This document shows positions 1 to 9,689 of a stretch of DNA of 64,000 nucleotides, one piece after another (the stretch's first letter is position 1; every line of letters begins with the position of its first letter). The position numbers were made by a program, and so were the translations under genes. Location of the stretch: contig OX411546.1 in assembly GCA_948146395.1 (NCBI GenBank), forward strand, positions 19,671,158 to 19,735,157, in the 5' to 3' direction. The DNA comes from Fragum whitleyi (Eukaryota > Mollusca > Bivalvia > Cardiida > Cardiidae). The notes under the pieces are model-generated. The model was given only the letters and a program-made list of their open reading frames with translations. It made no database searches and was not told the origin of the DNA.

Positions 1-153
1 AATTACATTCAAAATTGAAATAGCTAAGAAAAACACGATTTCACTGACGTGACCAAATTATAAGTGTCTTATTGGTTCTTCAAGAAATGGGAAGCATGTA
101 TGCATATTTTACTAAAGGGATGTAATAAATATCGCCAATTTTGTTCATCCTGA
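1..153 (+). mobile_element. J-family MITE, internal fragment cut by window edge
   Basis: The sequence matches the inner part of the J element found complete elsewhere: a stretch resembling AAATAGCT, a 'CACGATTTCACTGACG' segment, a 'GGTTCTTCAAGAAAT' segment and the first arm of the central hairpin (TTTTGTTCATCCTGA). The second hairpin arm and the right end are missing; the sequence turns into unrelated DNA at about 154. Confidence 0.65.
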
Positions 154-517
154 GTTAAGACGCCCGACGCCAAGCAATAATGTTGTCAATTAATAACCAG
201 AAGTGTGTTTTTGAAATAATATAAATGTCCCGCTAAATAAGATTTTTAAAACGTAATTAGGAATGATTTTCTGATTTTTGAGACTACAGCTTTAATAAAC
301 TGTAGTTTCGTTGTTATGATTTTTCTTCAACGATATTTTTCGACAGAGGATTATTTCCTTTACGCACTTGCGTAAATTGCGTAATGGAGGTTACGCCCTT
401 GAGAGAAGTTACAGTGAATGCGAACATATGCCTATTGAGATATTGAATATCAATGATTAACGTTTATCTTGAAACTGAAGATGTGTTTGTGTTATTTGAT
501 TTGTTCATTAACCAATA
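154..517. other. Unassigned; includes duplicated segment A (about 380-517)
   Basis: No gene is visible. A short palindrome, TTTACGCACTTGCGTAAA, lies at about 360. From about 380 the sequence is a diverged copy of 12,820-12,909 joined to 13,247-13,275; here the two parts are continuous, while in the other copy a C-family element sits between them. Confidence 0.55.
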
Positions 518-962
518 TACCATTAATAACATCGTGAAATGGACATTCATCTCAATCAAAACCATTCTAAATCGCACACTCAGCGCTCCATTCATTCACT
601 CGAAAACACTCACTCAAACCATTCAAAAACAATCCAAAATTACTGAAAAACATATAACAACAACTTCGTTCAAAATTAAGATTGCTGGGAAAAAATCGGA
701 ATTTCACTTAATTAATTGAAATTGTAAGCGTCTGATAAGATCTTGAGAATAGGAGGCTATTTATAGAAAATATATGCAAATTTGTGAAAGGGGGGGGGGC
801 AAATTAATATCGCTAATTTTGTTCATCCAGAACAAAATTTCCGATATTGGATTACCTCCCATTAATTTCACTCAAAACTGGCTCCACACACTCTATCAAT
901 TTCATTCCTTAAATATTCCAAAATCATTCACCTTGTCAATTTAACGATGTTGTTAAATGTAT
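518..962 (+). mobile_element. J-family MITE, near complete copy J1
   Basis: The ends are inverted copies of each other (left TTAATAACATCGTGAAAT; right, read in reverse, TACATTTAACAACATCGTT), flanked by TA. Next to each end are many short ATTCA/ACTCA words spaced 8-12 bases apart. The centre is an imperfect hairpin made of TTTTGTTCATCC and its complement. There is no coding capacity. It carries an internal run of nine or ten G. Confidence 0.8.
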
Positions 963-1163
963 AATAGAGGCTTAGGAGATCACAACAACACAGACAAGTC
1001 TGGGTCAAACCTTGCGTAACAGGACGACCTCATTATAAACAGTATGAAAGCCTACTGCTAGAGCTGAATAGAGATGACGCGAAAGGATACAAAAGTCTTT
1101 TTTAGGGTGGATGCTAAATATTTGGAGAAATCCTTGATCGTGTAGATCCTTCACCAAGAATTC
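963..1163 (+). repeat. Segment X, present inverted at 13,855-14,057
   Basis: The segment begins right at the right end of J1 (AATAGAGGCTTAGGAG) and ends at about 1,163 (CACCAAGAATTC). Its reverse complement is found at 13,855-14,057, again touching a J element at the same end. I see no gene in it. Confidence 0.7.
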
Positions 1164-1536
1164 AGAAGTGAATTTTATATTTGAGTGATATTAATGGAAG
1201 GTAATCCAATATCGCAAATTTTGTTCAGGATGAACAAAGTAAGCGCTATTGATTACTTCCCTTTAATAAAATATGGATAAAAGATCTATAGATAGCTTCA
1301 TATTTCTTCAAAAACGTATTAGACGCTTACAATTTGAAATATGTCAGTGAAATCACGATTTTTCTCTTTCCAAATTTATTTTGAATGACGTTGTTGATTC
1401 TATGTTTTTCAGTGAGTATTGATCGTTTTAGAATGGTTTGAGTGAGTGTTTGAAATGAATGAATAAAGCACTGAGTGAGCGATTTTGAATGGTTTTGAAT
1501 GAGGAGAATGTCAATTTTACGATGTAACTAACTGTA
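1164..1536 (-). mobile_element. J-family MITE J2, truncated at one end
   Basis: In the orientation opposite to J1 it has the hairpin centre, the interior and one terminal repeat (ending ACTAACTGTA at 1,536), but lacks the outer ~100 bp of the other end. It is the direct counterpart of the complete copy at 14,058-14,499. Confidence 0.75.
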
Positions 1537-2448
1537 AGATATTTGGCATTCTCGCCCGCTATTTTCATCACGGATAAGATTATGTCCCTTTGCACATCTA
1601 TCCCCCTGGCCCAAAGCCGATATTGCTCAATCATGTGCCTAGTTATCTCAAAAAAGTTAAAACTACAAGTGATAATTCTTATATCACTATGATTTCCGAC
1701 CTAAACTAGAATACGATCAGCTCGGTCCGGTCGGGTGAAAATTGAGTAGATATCGAGTTGATCCGGTATCGATCGTGTAGGGCTCGAGTTAAGGTCGGGA
1801 TGATCGGATGGACGGCCGGGCTTCGACCGAGAGAGGGCCGTGAATGCTCGTGTAGAGGTCGAACGAATAGAAGCCGCTCCATTGCCTTGGACAAAAATAT
1901 GGGCGGGCACAATCGGGGAATTTAGGCGATCGGGTTGATCGGATCGATAGTGGGAACCTAGCATAACCGGCGTCCGAAAATTTTACATTCATCATATATG
2001 TACATGTTTAACGTGTAACGATACACGTTAAACATGTACATATATGATGAATGTAAAATTTTGTACCCGCGGTATAGATTTCCTTCTCGTCTCGTTATTT
2101 TAACCCGAATAACACCAAAAGCGTCCAACCTAAATACCTTCACGACTTTGATTAAACCAATTATTTTTGCAAGGATACATCTTTGATCAAACTTTTATGC
2201 AATGATACATTTATCTCTTTTTAATTTTGTAGAAAATGCCACAGACAATTTAGATTAGTTTATATGTATACGGTTTTCGCTCGATGGCATAAATTTGAAA
2301 GAAAAGAAAAGATATTTTACAAATTAATGGAGGTGTGCATCTTACAATTCAAATCACACTCATGTATTAATCTCCTTCGGGCATTCGTACAGTTGCAAGT
2401 TTATACATGAGTCTGATTTCGGTTTAAAGTGTCATACCCGACTGATAA
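1537..2448. repeat. Duplicated unit K, copy 1 (second copy 14,500-15,787)
   Basis: This GC-richer block is full of GATCGG and CGGTC words and ends in a 190-bp segment (about 2,250-2,440). The same material recurs at 14,500-15,787, with about 95% identity by eye over 1,700-1,950. Several overlapping minus-strand reading frames here are compositional and I do not call them genes. The end at about 2,448 is only 250 bp upstream of the potassium-channel start codon, so the duplication border lies close to its promoter. Confidence 0.7.
1977..2062. repeat. Perfect 41-bp-arm palindrome
   Basis: Left arm 1,977-2,017 and right arm 2,022-2,062 are exact reverse complements with a four-base loop (ACGA). 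The arms begin AAAATTTTACATTC and contain ATATATGTACATG. Copy 2 of the duplicated unit has only partial versions of it. Confidence 0.9.
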
Positions 2449-2699
2449 TATTTCTAATTTATTCATTTAAATAAAATTTCATCGAATGAACAATATGTTA
2501 CCAATTTTATGACATATTTGTTGAACCATTTTATGTACAAACATACAAAATAGCTGCGCGCTCAAAATAATTTCGATTGACAGATAAGTGTTTGTATAAG
2601 CCAATCAGAAAAATGCGTTTTGACCCACGAAAGTAACAGCGATTGTATATGTAGAAATATAGTGCATCGATTTAGTGCATGTGACATATTCCGAAGACA
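2449..2699 (+). promoter_or_regulatory. 5' flank of the Kv channel gene
   Basis: This unique sequence lies between the duplicated unit and the start codon. A CCAAT pentamer is at 2,601-2,605; no convincing TATA box is visible. An in-frame TGA at 2,682-2,684, six codons before the ATG, fixes 2,700 as the first start codon of this reading frame. Confidence 0.35.
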
Positions 2700-3254
2700 A
2701 TGACAACTTTAGCTGAATCTAAATACGTTTGTATGAACATTGGTGGAACTGTAATCAAAACACTGTCAACAACTTGTAAAGCTATCAAAGGTAGCCTACT
2801 GGAGTCTCTAGATAACAATTCAGAACATTATGACGAGGAGATGAGCATGTACTATTTCGACAGGGACGCCCACCTCTTCATGCACATTCTTGCCTCACAC
2901 CGAGATGGAATCGTTCATGTACCTCGTGATATATGTCCAATCAGATTTCGTGATGAGCTACAATTTTGGAGAATACCACAAAAGATGGTAGCTCCGTGTT
3001 GTTGGAAATACTTCTACAAGTGTGATGAAGATATAGACACACTCAAAGAAATAATTAAATCCTTGCCAAATACAACATTTTTAAACAAAATTGGAAATTC
3101 TGAGTTTATCAATCCAATAGCAAACAGTGCAGTAAATAAGGATGACCCTACAAAGGTAACTTCATCGATAGACAATGATAACAAACGTGAACACTCAATA
3201 CAACAACGTATATGGCTGTTTCTAGAAGAACCAAGGTCGTCAAAAGCTGCTAAG
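2700..3254 (+). CDS. Kv channel exon 1: T1 tetramerisation domain
   Basis: The exon holds 185 codons and stops after ...RSSKAAK at a donor AAG|GTATAC. Kv3/Shaw proteins have the same 'SS-R/K-AA-R/K' sequence just before S1, and vertebrate Kv3 genes also place an intron here. The second half (aa 118-165) is a low-similarity linker rich in Asn, Ser and Lys. No inactivation-ball sequence precedes T1: only seven residues come before the first strand. Confidence 0.92.
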
Positions 3255-4924
3255 GTATACATGTCTGGGATTTTAATATAAGAATAAATACAGTAAAGCT
3301 TGTGTTAAGCGATCACTTAGGGACCATAAAAGAGCGGTCGTTTATTTGAATGGTCGCTTAATACAAAATATCATAATAAATGTGACAGCTCATTTTGATC
3401 GCATTTATAGATTGTCGGTCATGTCGTACTGAATCCTATGATGTTCGAACAACAGCATAAGATTAAAAATTAACACATTTTTTTCGGTAAGAATGTCCTC
3501 TTTTTCAGAGATCTTGCTTACGGTAAAGGGACTTTTATGGTGGTCGCTCAATAAAATTTGTCGCTTAACAGACGTGGTCGCTCGAGCAATATCGACTGTA
3601 TATGAGCATGTGTGTGACATTTTTCAACAACTTTACGTGTGTTTAAAGGGACAATATTAAGCAACCTAGACAGCAGAGTATAATTAGAAGGTGGTCTGGC
3701 TGTCTAAAGACACTTTGAGACCCTTTCTATCCACCAAGCTAAGTGTAAAAACCCTAGTCTGGCTGTGCAGATGCCCAGGCTGGCCGGTGTCTTTAATTTT
3801 CTTGATATTTGAAATTGTTGGAAATGTCACGCATTGGATCATATACAGTGTAGTATTTACATAAAGCTATTTTTCGAAATTCATTGCAAAAGTATTCGCC
3901 AAATAAAAGATTTTGAAACTCTCAAAAAAGGCCACATGCCCTTTTTCTCTATGATATATAATAACGTGAAATTCTTTAGGAGTAACTATTGCCGATATAT
4001 GTTTTATTTCAGATTTGGTGTTTTACCTACATGTTTGTGGTACTATTAAGTATTGTTCTCAACATCATTTGGTTAGATGAGAGTGTCAGGGTACAGCCAT
4101 ATTTGACACCTTTCCTCCAACAGTTTAGTAAACAAGAACTCTACGAAATGGTCGTCAACAACGAAACGCTTGGAAATGCCAAGATGGAAAGATTGGTTTT
4201 AACGGACCCTCATCCGGCATTATTTACCATCGACTGTTTATGTATTGGGTTCTTCGCTTTAGAAACAATCGTGCACTTTGTTGTTTGTCCTAGGAAGTTA
4301 TTGTATTTCAAAAGCCTTTACAATCTTTTAAAAATATTTCTTTCTTTCTGCATGACATACGGCGTTATCTTCGAGATTAGGAAAGATCTACTATTTGATA
4401 TAAAGTTTGGTTATGTATGGTTCGTGTTTAAAACAGCGAACACCTTACGGGCGTTATTAATTCTTCGTCTACATAAGCTATACAGTAATCTTAACCTGAT
4501 ATATCTGTCAATGAGAAGAAGCTTGAAGGAGATGGTATTACTTTTGTTAATGTTCGGTTTGACGATCGTTGTTTACGGTGGTCTGGTATTTGCTACAGAG
4601 ATCGAGAGTGAAATGTTTGCGGACTCTCGAACTGCTATGTGGTGGGCTCTAATCACCATGACGACGATAGGGTACGGGGATTACTACCCGACCGACACGA
4701 TGGGATACCTTGTGGGGTTGTTATGTGCCATCAATGGTCTTATTGTAATTGCCTTACCTATAGCGGCGATATCATCAAATTTCTCTACGATCTATAGCAG
4801 AAATTCCGATCTAAACAAACATTTTGAATCAATAGAAAAGGAAGACGGGATAAATAAATCGGCAGAAGATGATGGAACGGATAAGAAGGAATTTCAATAT
4901 TGTATCATAAATGCAAATTCTTAA
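2700..4924 (+). CDS. Voltage-gated potassium channel subunit, Kv3/Shaw-like, divergent (2 exons)
   Basis: This is a pore-forming or modifier subunit of a tetrameric plasma-membrane K+ channel. Exons 2,700-3,254 and 4,013-4,924 join in phase 0 to give 488 aa, a usual length for Kv3/Shaw. Order: T1 domain (aa 8-115), linker, S1 (186-206), S2 (254-276), S3 (286-306), S4 (325-341), S5 (357-381), pore helix and filter T403-I-G-Y-G-D408, S6 (414-440), then a short acidic tail. T1 has NIGG (13-16) and the Shaw-type zinc motif H73-X5-C79-X20-C100-C101. Several key sites differ from the family: S2 Asp259 for Glu, S2 His273 for Arg, S3 Lys292 where Asp is near invariant, S4 reading K-N-R-L-R-K instead of six basic residues, and Pro-Ile-Ala (434-436) for the S6 PVP. 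I am confident of the family. It may be a modifier subunit or a channel with weak or shifted voltage gating. Confidence 0.93.
3289..3600 (-). mobile_element. 312-bp TA-flanked MITE ('GCTCGAGCGACC' family), intact copy
   Basis: It is bounded by TACAGT...ACTGTA. Reading the minus strand, it opens TACAGTCGATATTGCTCGAG and carries several GCGACCA words near both ends. The CAGT ends and TA target resemble Tc1/mariner-type MITEs (inference). The same element, split by a 4.75-kb insertion, forms the outer shell at 52,734-57,844, and this copy serves as its empty-site reference. Confidence 0.82.
3605..3835. mobile_element. U-family MITE in Kv intron
   Basis: The ends are inverted copies: left GTGTGACATTTTTCAACAAC, right TTGTTGGAAATGTCACGC. 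An inner inverted repeat includes TCTGGCTGTGCAGATGC. Related copies are at 10,471-10,716 and about 31,130-31,375. Confidence 0.7.
4013..4924 (+). CDS. Kv channel exon 2: S1-S6, pore and C-terminus
   Basis: 303 codons plus a stop. From the S2 glutamate (E269, equivalent to Shaker E293) to Lys292 is exactly 23 residues, the same spacing as Shaker E293 to D316, so the Lys-for-Asp change in S3 is not an alignment artefact. The S2 phenylalanine of the charge-transfer centre (F266) is kept. In S4 the basic positions read Lys325, Asn328, Arg331, Leu334, Arg337, Lys340. The C-terminal tail (aa 447-488) is acidic and ends CIINANS, with no obvious PDZ ligand. The frame is free of stops and frameshifts. 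Confidence 0.92.
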   Translation: MWCFTYMFVVLLSIVLNIIWLDESVRVQPYLTPFLQQFSKQELYEMVVNNETLGNAKMERLVLTDPHPALFTIDCLCIGFFALETIVHFVVCPRKLLYFKSLYNLLKIFLSFCMTYGVIFEIRKDLLFDIKFGYVWFVFKTANTLRALLILRLHKLYSNLNLIYLSMRRSLKEMVLLLLMFGLTIVVYGGLVFATEIESEMFADSRTAMWWALITMTTIGYGDYYPTDTMGYLVGLLCAINGLIVIALPIAAISSNFSTIYSRNSDLNKHFESIEKEDGINKSAEDDGTDKKEFQYCIINANS

Positions 4925-5556
4925 ATCGTCAACTTAAAAAAGTAAGCGGCGGATCTCAAATCAATTTTCCGTTTCTTTCCAAAATCTGTAAAGAAAAGAA
5001 AATCTGTAACGTAAGTTTTCGTACTTTTTTATTGACCCTCGTATACAAATGTATATGTATTCCGGTAGAATCTACTTTTTATCATTGCTTAATGGCTGCC
5101 TGTAGGTTTTTCTTCCTTGCACGTTATGAATAATGTACAAATGTGGAGAATTAATACTTTTCTTACATTGTGTCTGCCCCTGTCTTCTAAACTAACAGCC
5201 ATCAGAGAAATCTTTGTCATATGCATTCTAAATTACGTCATCAAAACTATGTCATTTTGGTATTTTTAGCATCTTGGAGTTCCAAAAAATAGGGTTTTAA
5301 ATGTACAAAACTAGTGTTTATGTAAAAAAGTCTTCTAATCGATCTTGTATGAGAAAAACAGATCTTAACCGAGTCTAGAATAGAAATGTTATTAAATGAT
5401 CCTTGGCGAGCTTTTTGAAACAAAATCTCATGACTAATCCTATTATATACACGTATACTTAACTCCAATAGAAACCCCGGCAAAATATAAATTGAAATCA
5501 TTAAAATTCTTTCTACTTATTTTAATCTTTCTTTGCCTTTTTTTAGTAGAACAACC
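4925..5556 (+). other. 3' flank of Kv gene
   Basis: This probably includes the 3' untranslated region. I find no clean AATAAA in the first 300 bases, only variants such as GAATAATG near 5,127. No other gene or repeat family is recognised. Confidence 0.4.
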
Positions 5557-5640
5557 ATATCGAGGGCTCAGTGCTAAACGGTTGTAACTCCCTATAAACA
5601 TATAGGGAGTTACAATTGTTTCGCGCTGAGCCATCGATAT
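5557..5640. mobile_element. 84-bp foldback element (CGAGGGCTCAG ends)
   Basis: Nearly all of it is an inverted repeat: left ATATCGAGGGCTCAGTGC, right GCGCTGAGCCATCGATAT, with an inner perfect stem GTAACTCCCTATA around AACA. A second copy with a different inner stem is inserted in a SINE at 54,245-54,325. Confidence 0.75.
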
Positions 5641-7314
5641 AGCCGCATGTATGGGATGGAATAATGATGCTACCCGTGACCGTTGTCAGACAGATACGCC
5701 TCGCTTGCCAACATCATCAAAATGAAGTTCACATGGATGAAAATGGTTATTCCACAACGGATAAGAATACTCATTTCGCAAGTGAGCTCTACCTCAATGC
5801 CCACCCAATAAATCGGTTTTAAAAAGCTATTCATTCTGTCTGAAAGATCTTTCGTAACCCACTCATATTGCATAGTTGGAGAATGGAAGGGGTAAGCTTT
5901 CATCCTGTGATTATAGTGAAAATTTCCCCTAAGGAGGATAGACGAGTCGCAGTACATTCGGCAATTATCAAGCGGGCTTTCAAACAATCATTTTACTTTA
6001 GAAATGTGGTTTAAGACGCTGTTTTGAGCAGTCATCATGTCAACCGGCATTGTTAATCGAAAGTGTGCTAATGATTAACAGATCGTCCGCGATAGTCAAA
6101 CAACAATACGACTTGATGTCGGTATCCTGTCTTCGCAGTAACGAGCAAAAAATAAAACACATGGTTAGTTGCAAAAGTCTTTGAAATCAATAGTAAAACT
6201 GTTCAAAGCAGCTTAAACGTTTTTATAACCATCCTACAAGATTCAGGAACAGTATGAAGTTTGGATTGATAGCACAACGCCGACTTTTAATGGCTTGCCT
6301 CCGTAGACCCAAAAATGGGCTGATAAAGTTCTTACGTAACATTTGACGTCAGCAAAAAACCAAAGATTTTGAAACAGTTTATTGCTAGATGCTAAAATGT
6401 CCTTCAATGCACATTGAAATTTTTCGACAATCCATTGTGCATCAGACCCCGCAAGTTTAAGGGACACGTTTACTAAAAAAAATAAAAATAAGAAAATAAA
6501 AAAAAATGCTGCTACGGAAAGGATCATGGAACCAACAAGTCAAAAGAGCGGTCTAGAAAAGGAAGTAGGTTTTGGTATGTATCAAAATGAAAAATGCAAT
6601 TGGTCACAAACGGTAAAGTTATTAAGAGAACATATATTTGTTGACATTTCTTTTGGAGTCAAGTATATATCATTTTCAATCTCTACGTCCAGTGTGTCCA
6701 ATAGGGCGATTAAAACATAACAGAACCTTTTAGTCCTGTATGAAAGACAAACAAATCTATGAATGAGTGTCAGTTTCATATCGATTTATTGCTACAAGTT
6801 CTAGGAATCATGTTAACCATATAGGATCAAATTCAGACATATGATGGAAGATATTTGGCCAAAATTGCAAGCAGCTATTATTGGAATCCCATCAATCATG
6901 CATATCGCGAAATAGAGCTACATATTGTGATGGAAATGGGCTTTTATATTTCGATGGTTAAGAAAAATGCTACATAAGCCCTGTGTTGTTAGTATTCACT
7001 GGAATCGTCTCGTCGAGACGATTAAAATGAGTACCCACAACATAAGGTTTAGTTGAGAAATGACGAATTAAAAATGTTTTTATTGTCCTTATCGAACATA
7101 TCGTCCATCACGTAATTTAACGGCTACTCAACGTAAACTGTTACAGCTTTCCTAGAAGACGGCTTGTGGCCATTTTACATTTTCTTTGAACTTTAGTGAT
7201 ATATTACTTTTCTTGTTTATCCAAAAACGAAATGCTAAAGGCGGGTTTTGTGGTTGTTTGGTGTCTAGCTTTTGTTGTCCGCCATGTTTTTTCTACTTTT
7301 TTTCTTTTGTTTTC
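5641..7314. other. No recognised gene; two unassigned ORFs and a small hairpin
   Basis: Minus-strand ORFs of 105 codons (5,987-5,670) and 94 codons (6,527-6,243) have no domain I can name. The hydrophobic start of the second comes from an A/T-rich run. A short perfect hairpin, AATCGTCTC-GTC-GAGACGATT, is at 7,003-7,023; it resembles the one inserted at 52,885-52,925. Confidence 0.4.
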
Positions 7315-7769
7315 TACAGTTAATATCATCGTGATATTGACAAGATGAATGAATACGGAATGAGTTTGGAATGATTTTGAATGGGTGTGTGGAGCGAATT
7401 TTGTGTGAAATTAAAGGTAGGTAATCCAATATCGCTAACTTTATTCTGAATATTGAATAATTTAATTATGGATATTAAATACCCCCCCCCCCCTTTAATA
7501 AAATATACATATAGGTTTTATGAAGAGCTTTCTATACCTTCACGGACCCATCATACCTTTACATTATTCAATTATGATAGTGAAATCGTGGATTTTATCT
7601 ACCGATTTTTATTTCGAATGTAGGTGTTAATTTTATCATTTTTTGTCATTTGGAGTGTTTTGAATGATTTGAGTGAGTTTTCGGGGTGAATGAATGGTGG
7701 CGCTGAAAAAATGATTTAGAGTGATTTTGATCGGAATGAATGTCAATTCCACGATGTTTTTTAACTGTA
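7315..7769 (-). mobile_element. J-family MITE J3
   Basis: TACAGTTAATATCATCGTG on the left and ...ACGATGTTTTTTAACTGTA on the right; TA flanks; subterminal GAATGA/GAGTGA words. The central hairpin is degraded and followed by a run of 11 C. Confidence 0.8.
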
Positions 7770-8024
7770 ACTAAATGCTGAATTGTGTGGGAAATGGTTA
7801 ACTGCTGTGCCTCGCGCTGGCTGTTAAATATTAATCCTTCAAAATACCAGGAGTTTATAACGTATAAAAAATTGTCGCGGCACACCCAAAAAGATATACA
7901 AAAGTCTGTTAGAAAAAATGGCAGGAAAAGATAATTTTTTAATGAGAATGAGTTACTATGTTGTAAATAGTTGGTGACTTTTCTATACAGTGGCATTTAA
8001 AATAATGGGGCAGTGGGAATGTGT
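7770..8024. other. Nothing recognised
   Basis: Spacer between two J elements. No open frame, hairpin or known repeat stands out. Confidence 0.4.
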
Positions 8025-8517
8025 TACAGTAAGTAACATCGTGAAATTGATGTTCACCTGGATCCAAACCATTCTTTATCGCCCCAAACACTCACTCAAA
8101 TCGCTCTGTAACGCTCAAAAATCGTTAAAAACAATTCGAAATCATTCAAAACGATCAAGATTTCACTGCAATATATCAAGTTATTCTAGGTTTATTTTGA
8201 CTGTTGTGGATTTTTCAGCATCTAACTGGTTCGTGAAGACACAAAGATTGTTAAGTGTGAAATTTTCTGAAAGGGAGATAATAAATATTGAAATTATCGA
8301 TGCTATTTTACCTACATTAAATAGAAATCTACCTACTCCTATAGATAAAAACATTTTGAATTAAAAATTATGAATCATTTTGGGACATTCTCTTATGATT
8401 TTGGAACGTTTCCGAATGGTCCGACTGAGCGTTTTGAATGAATATATTGAGCGCTAAGGGAGTGATTATGAATAGATTTGATCGGATTGAGTGCCTTTTT
8501 TACAATGTTATCCACTG
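8025..8517. mobile_element. J-related MITE J4 (variant with two left-type ends)
   Basis: The left end, TACAGTAAGTAACATCGTG, is followed by the usual ATTC/ACTC words. The right end read in reverse also resembles a left end (AACATTGTAAAAAAGGCACT, then ACTC and ATTC words). The centre lacks the GTTCATCC hairpin. A 124-codon frame across it is repeat-derived. Confidence 0.6.
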
Positions 8518-8522
8518 AATCT

Positions 8523-8785
8523 TTATTGATTGAATGGAGTTTCACACGGTTTTCAACATTTTGTTGCATTTATATCGCGGAGGCTGGAGCACCTAACAAT
8601 GGATTCCTGGCATTTCTCTCACCAGTGCTAGCCTCTAGCTACTATCTCACATAAGTCTACGATTATATTAACCCATTGGTGAGAGGCAAATAGTCGGGAA
8701 GAATTGGTGCCGACGTCGGGGATCGAACCCAAGACCTCTAGATTAAAAGTCCGACGCGCTACCACCTGCGCTATGACGGCGGCTT
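8523..8785 (-). mobile_element. tRNA-headed SINE, full length with 11-bp target duplication
   Basis: On the minus strand it begins GCCGCCGTCATAGCGCAGG, a tRNA-like head with A box (TAGCGCAGGTGG) and B box (GGTTCGATCC); the anticodon-position loop reads CTTTTAA (Lys-like). The body includes GGTGCTCCAGCC and the end TCCATTCAATCAATAAAG. The flanks CCACTGAATCT (8,512-8,522) and CCACTGTATCT (8,786-8,796) are an 11-bp target-site duplication with one mismatch. It is not a functional tRNA, because the anticodon stem is badly paired. Confidence 0.85.
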
Positions 8786-9334
8786 CCACTGTATCTGCCA
8801 ATAAGTAACTCAAACAACCCTTGCGGTCTTCGCTAAACGTTTGACATCCCGCTTTGCACGTGTACTTGTGTTCGAAGCGGTATCGTTTTTTAACGTTTAA
8901 AACGATTTGCCACCCTGAACCAAGGGCACAAGATTCGAAAGTAATGAAATTAGGATCTTAAAATTCTATCACACACAGGTCAAGAATACGTTTCATTAAT
9001 TTGATTCTGATATTTTCGACAAAATGTTGGTCCATATAGAAATCAAACGAACTATACCTATATTCCCTCCAATATGTCCTTTCTCGTGTAACAACCCACA
9101 CGTTTATCCTTTTTGATTCCTGCAGGAATAATAAAAAAGATCAAAATTGCATTAAGTGTTGCAGACAAATAACCAGACCTCTTTCAATAAATAAATGTAT
9201 TCCCAAAATCCTAATAAAGGATTCATAATGCAAAATATGTTTTCTTTAAAATGGGAAACATATACTTTATGTAGTTTGCTATATATTCATTTATTTTAAC
9301 GATTTTACAATATTTACAATTTATATATGCGAAT
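8786..9334. other. Unassigned; decayed L-family palindrome at about 8,848-8,936
   Basis: CCCGCTTTGCACGTG and CGAAGCGGTATCG followed by AAAACG and CACCCTGAAC are remnants of the L palindrome. The rest is unassigned AT-rich DNA. Confidence 0.45.
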
Positions 9335-9689
9335 GCTTTTGGAATGGTTTCGAAATGGAACTGAATGTGTGGAATTTTAGACTAAACAAAGGGGGCAAAT
9401 GAAAATGAAATTGCTAATTCTGCCAATTTTGAAGGAAATAAGCAATACTCTTTTACCTCCATCTGAAAAATGCATGCATTGTTCTTTAAATATCAAGATA
9501 AACGAACAAATCAGGTGTTTTACCATCCCAAGGCAATGAAGCCAGGAGTAAAGTTGACGAGATTCCCGAATGATTTTGGAACGTTTTGCAAGATTAGAGT
9601 GAACGTTTTGAATGCTTAGAAGGCTGAGCGAGTGATTAAGAATGATTTTGATCTTGGCAAGTGCCAATTTTACAATCTTTTTTACTGTA
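9335..9689 (-). mobile_element. J-related MITE J5, degraded
   Basis: It keeps the right-hand words (GAATGATTTTGG, GAGCGAGTGATT), GTGCCAATTTTACAATC and the terminal ACTGTA at about 9,689. The left end is poorly preserved. Confidence 0.6.

Larger units (their letters stand above)
3255..4012 (+). other. Kv gene intron (758 bp), about 70% mobile elements
   Basis: The donor is GTATAC at 3,255 and the acceptor is TTTTATTTCAG at 4,002-4,012. Two MITEs (3,289-3,600 and 3,605-3,835) lie almost end to end and make up most of the intron; without them it would be about 215 bp. Phase 0 on both sides. Confidence 0.88.

Noticed and set aside
1701..1995. Overlapping minus-strand frames in the K unit, conserved at 14.7 kb
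   Set aside because: Three frames are open at once because the block is GC-richer and repetitive; conservation reflects the duplication.
6243..6527. 94-codon minus frame with signal-peptide-like start
   Set aside because: The hydrophobic start is the reverse of an A/T-rich run; no splice sites, cleavage site or family resemblance.
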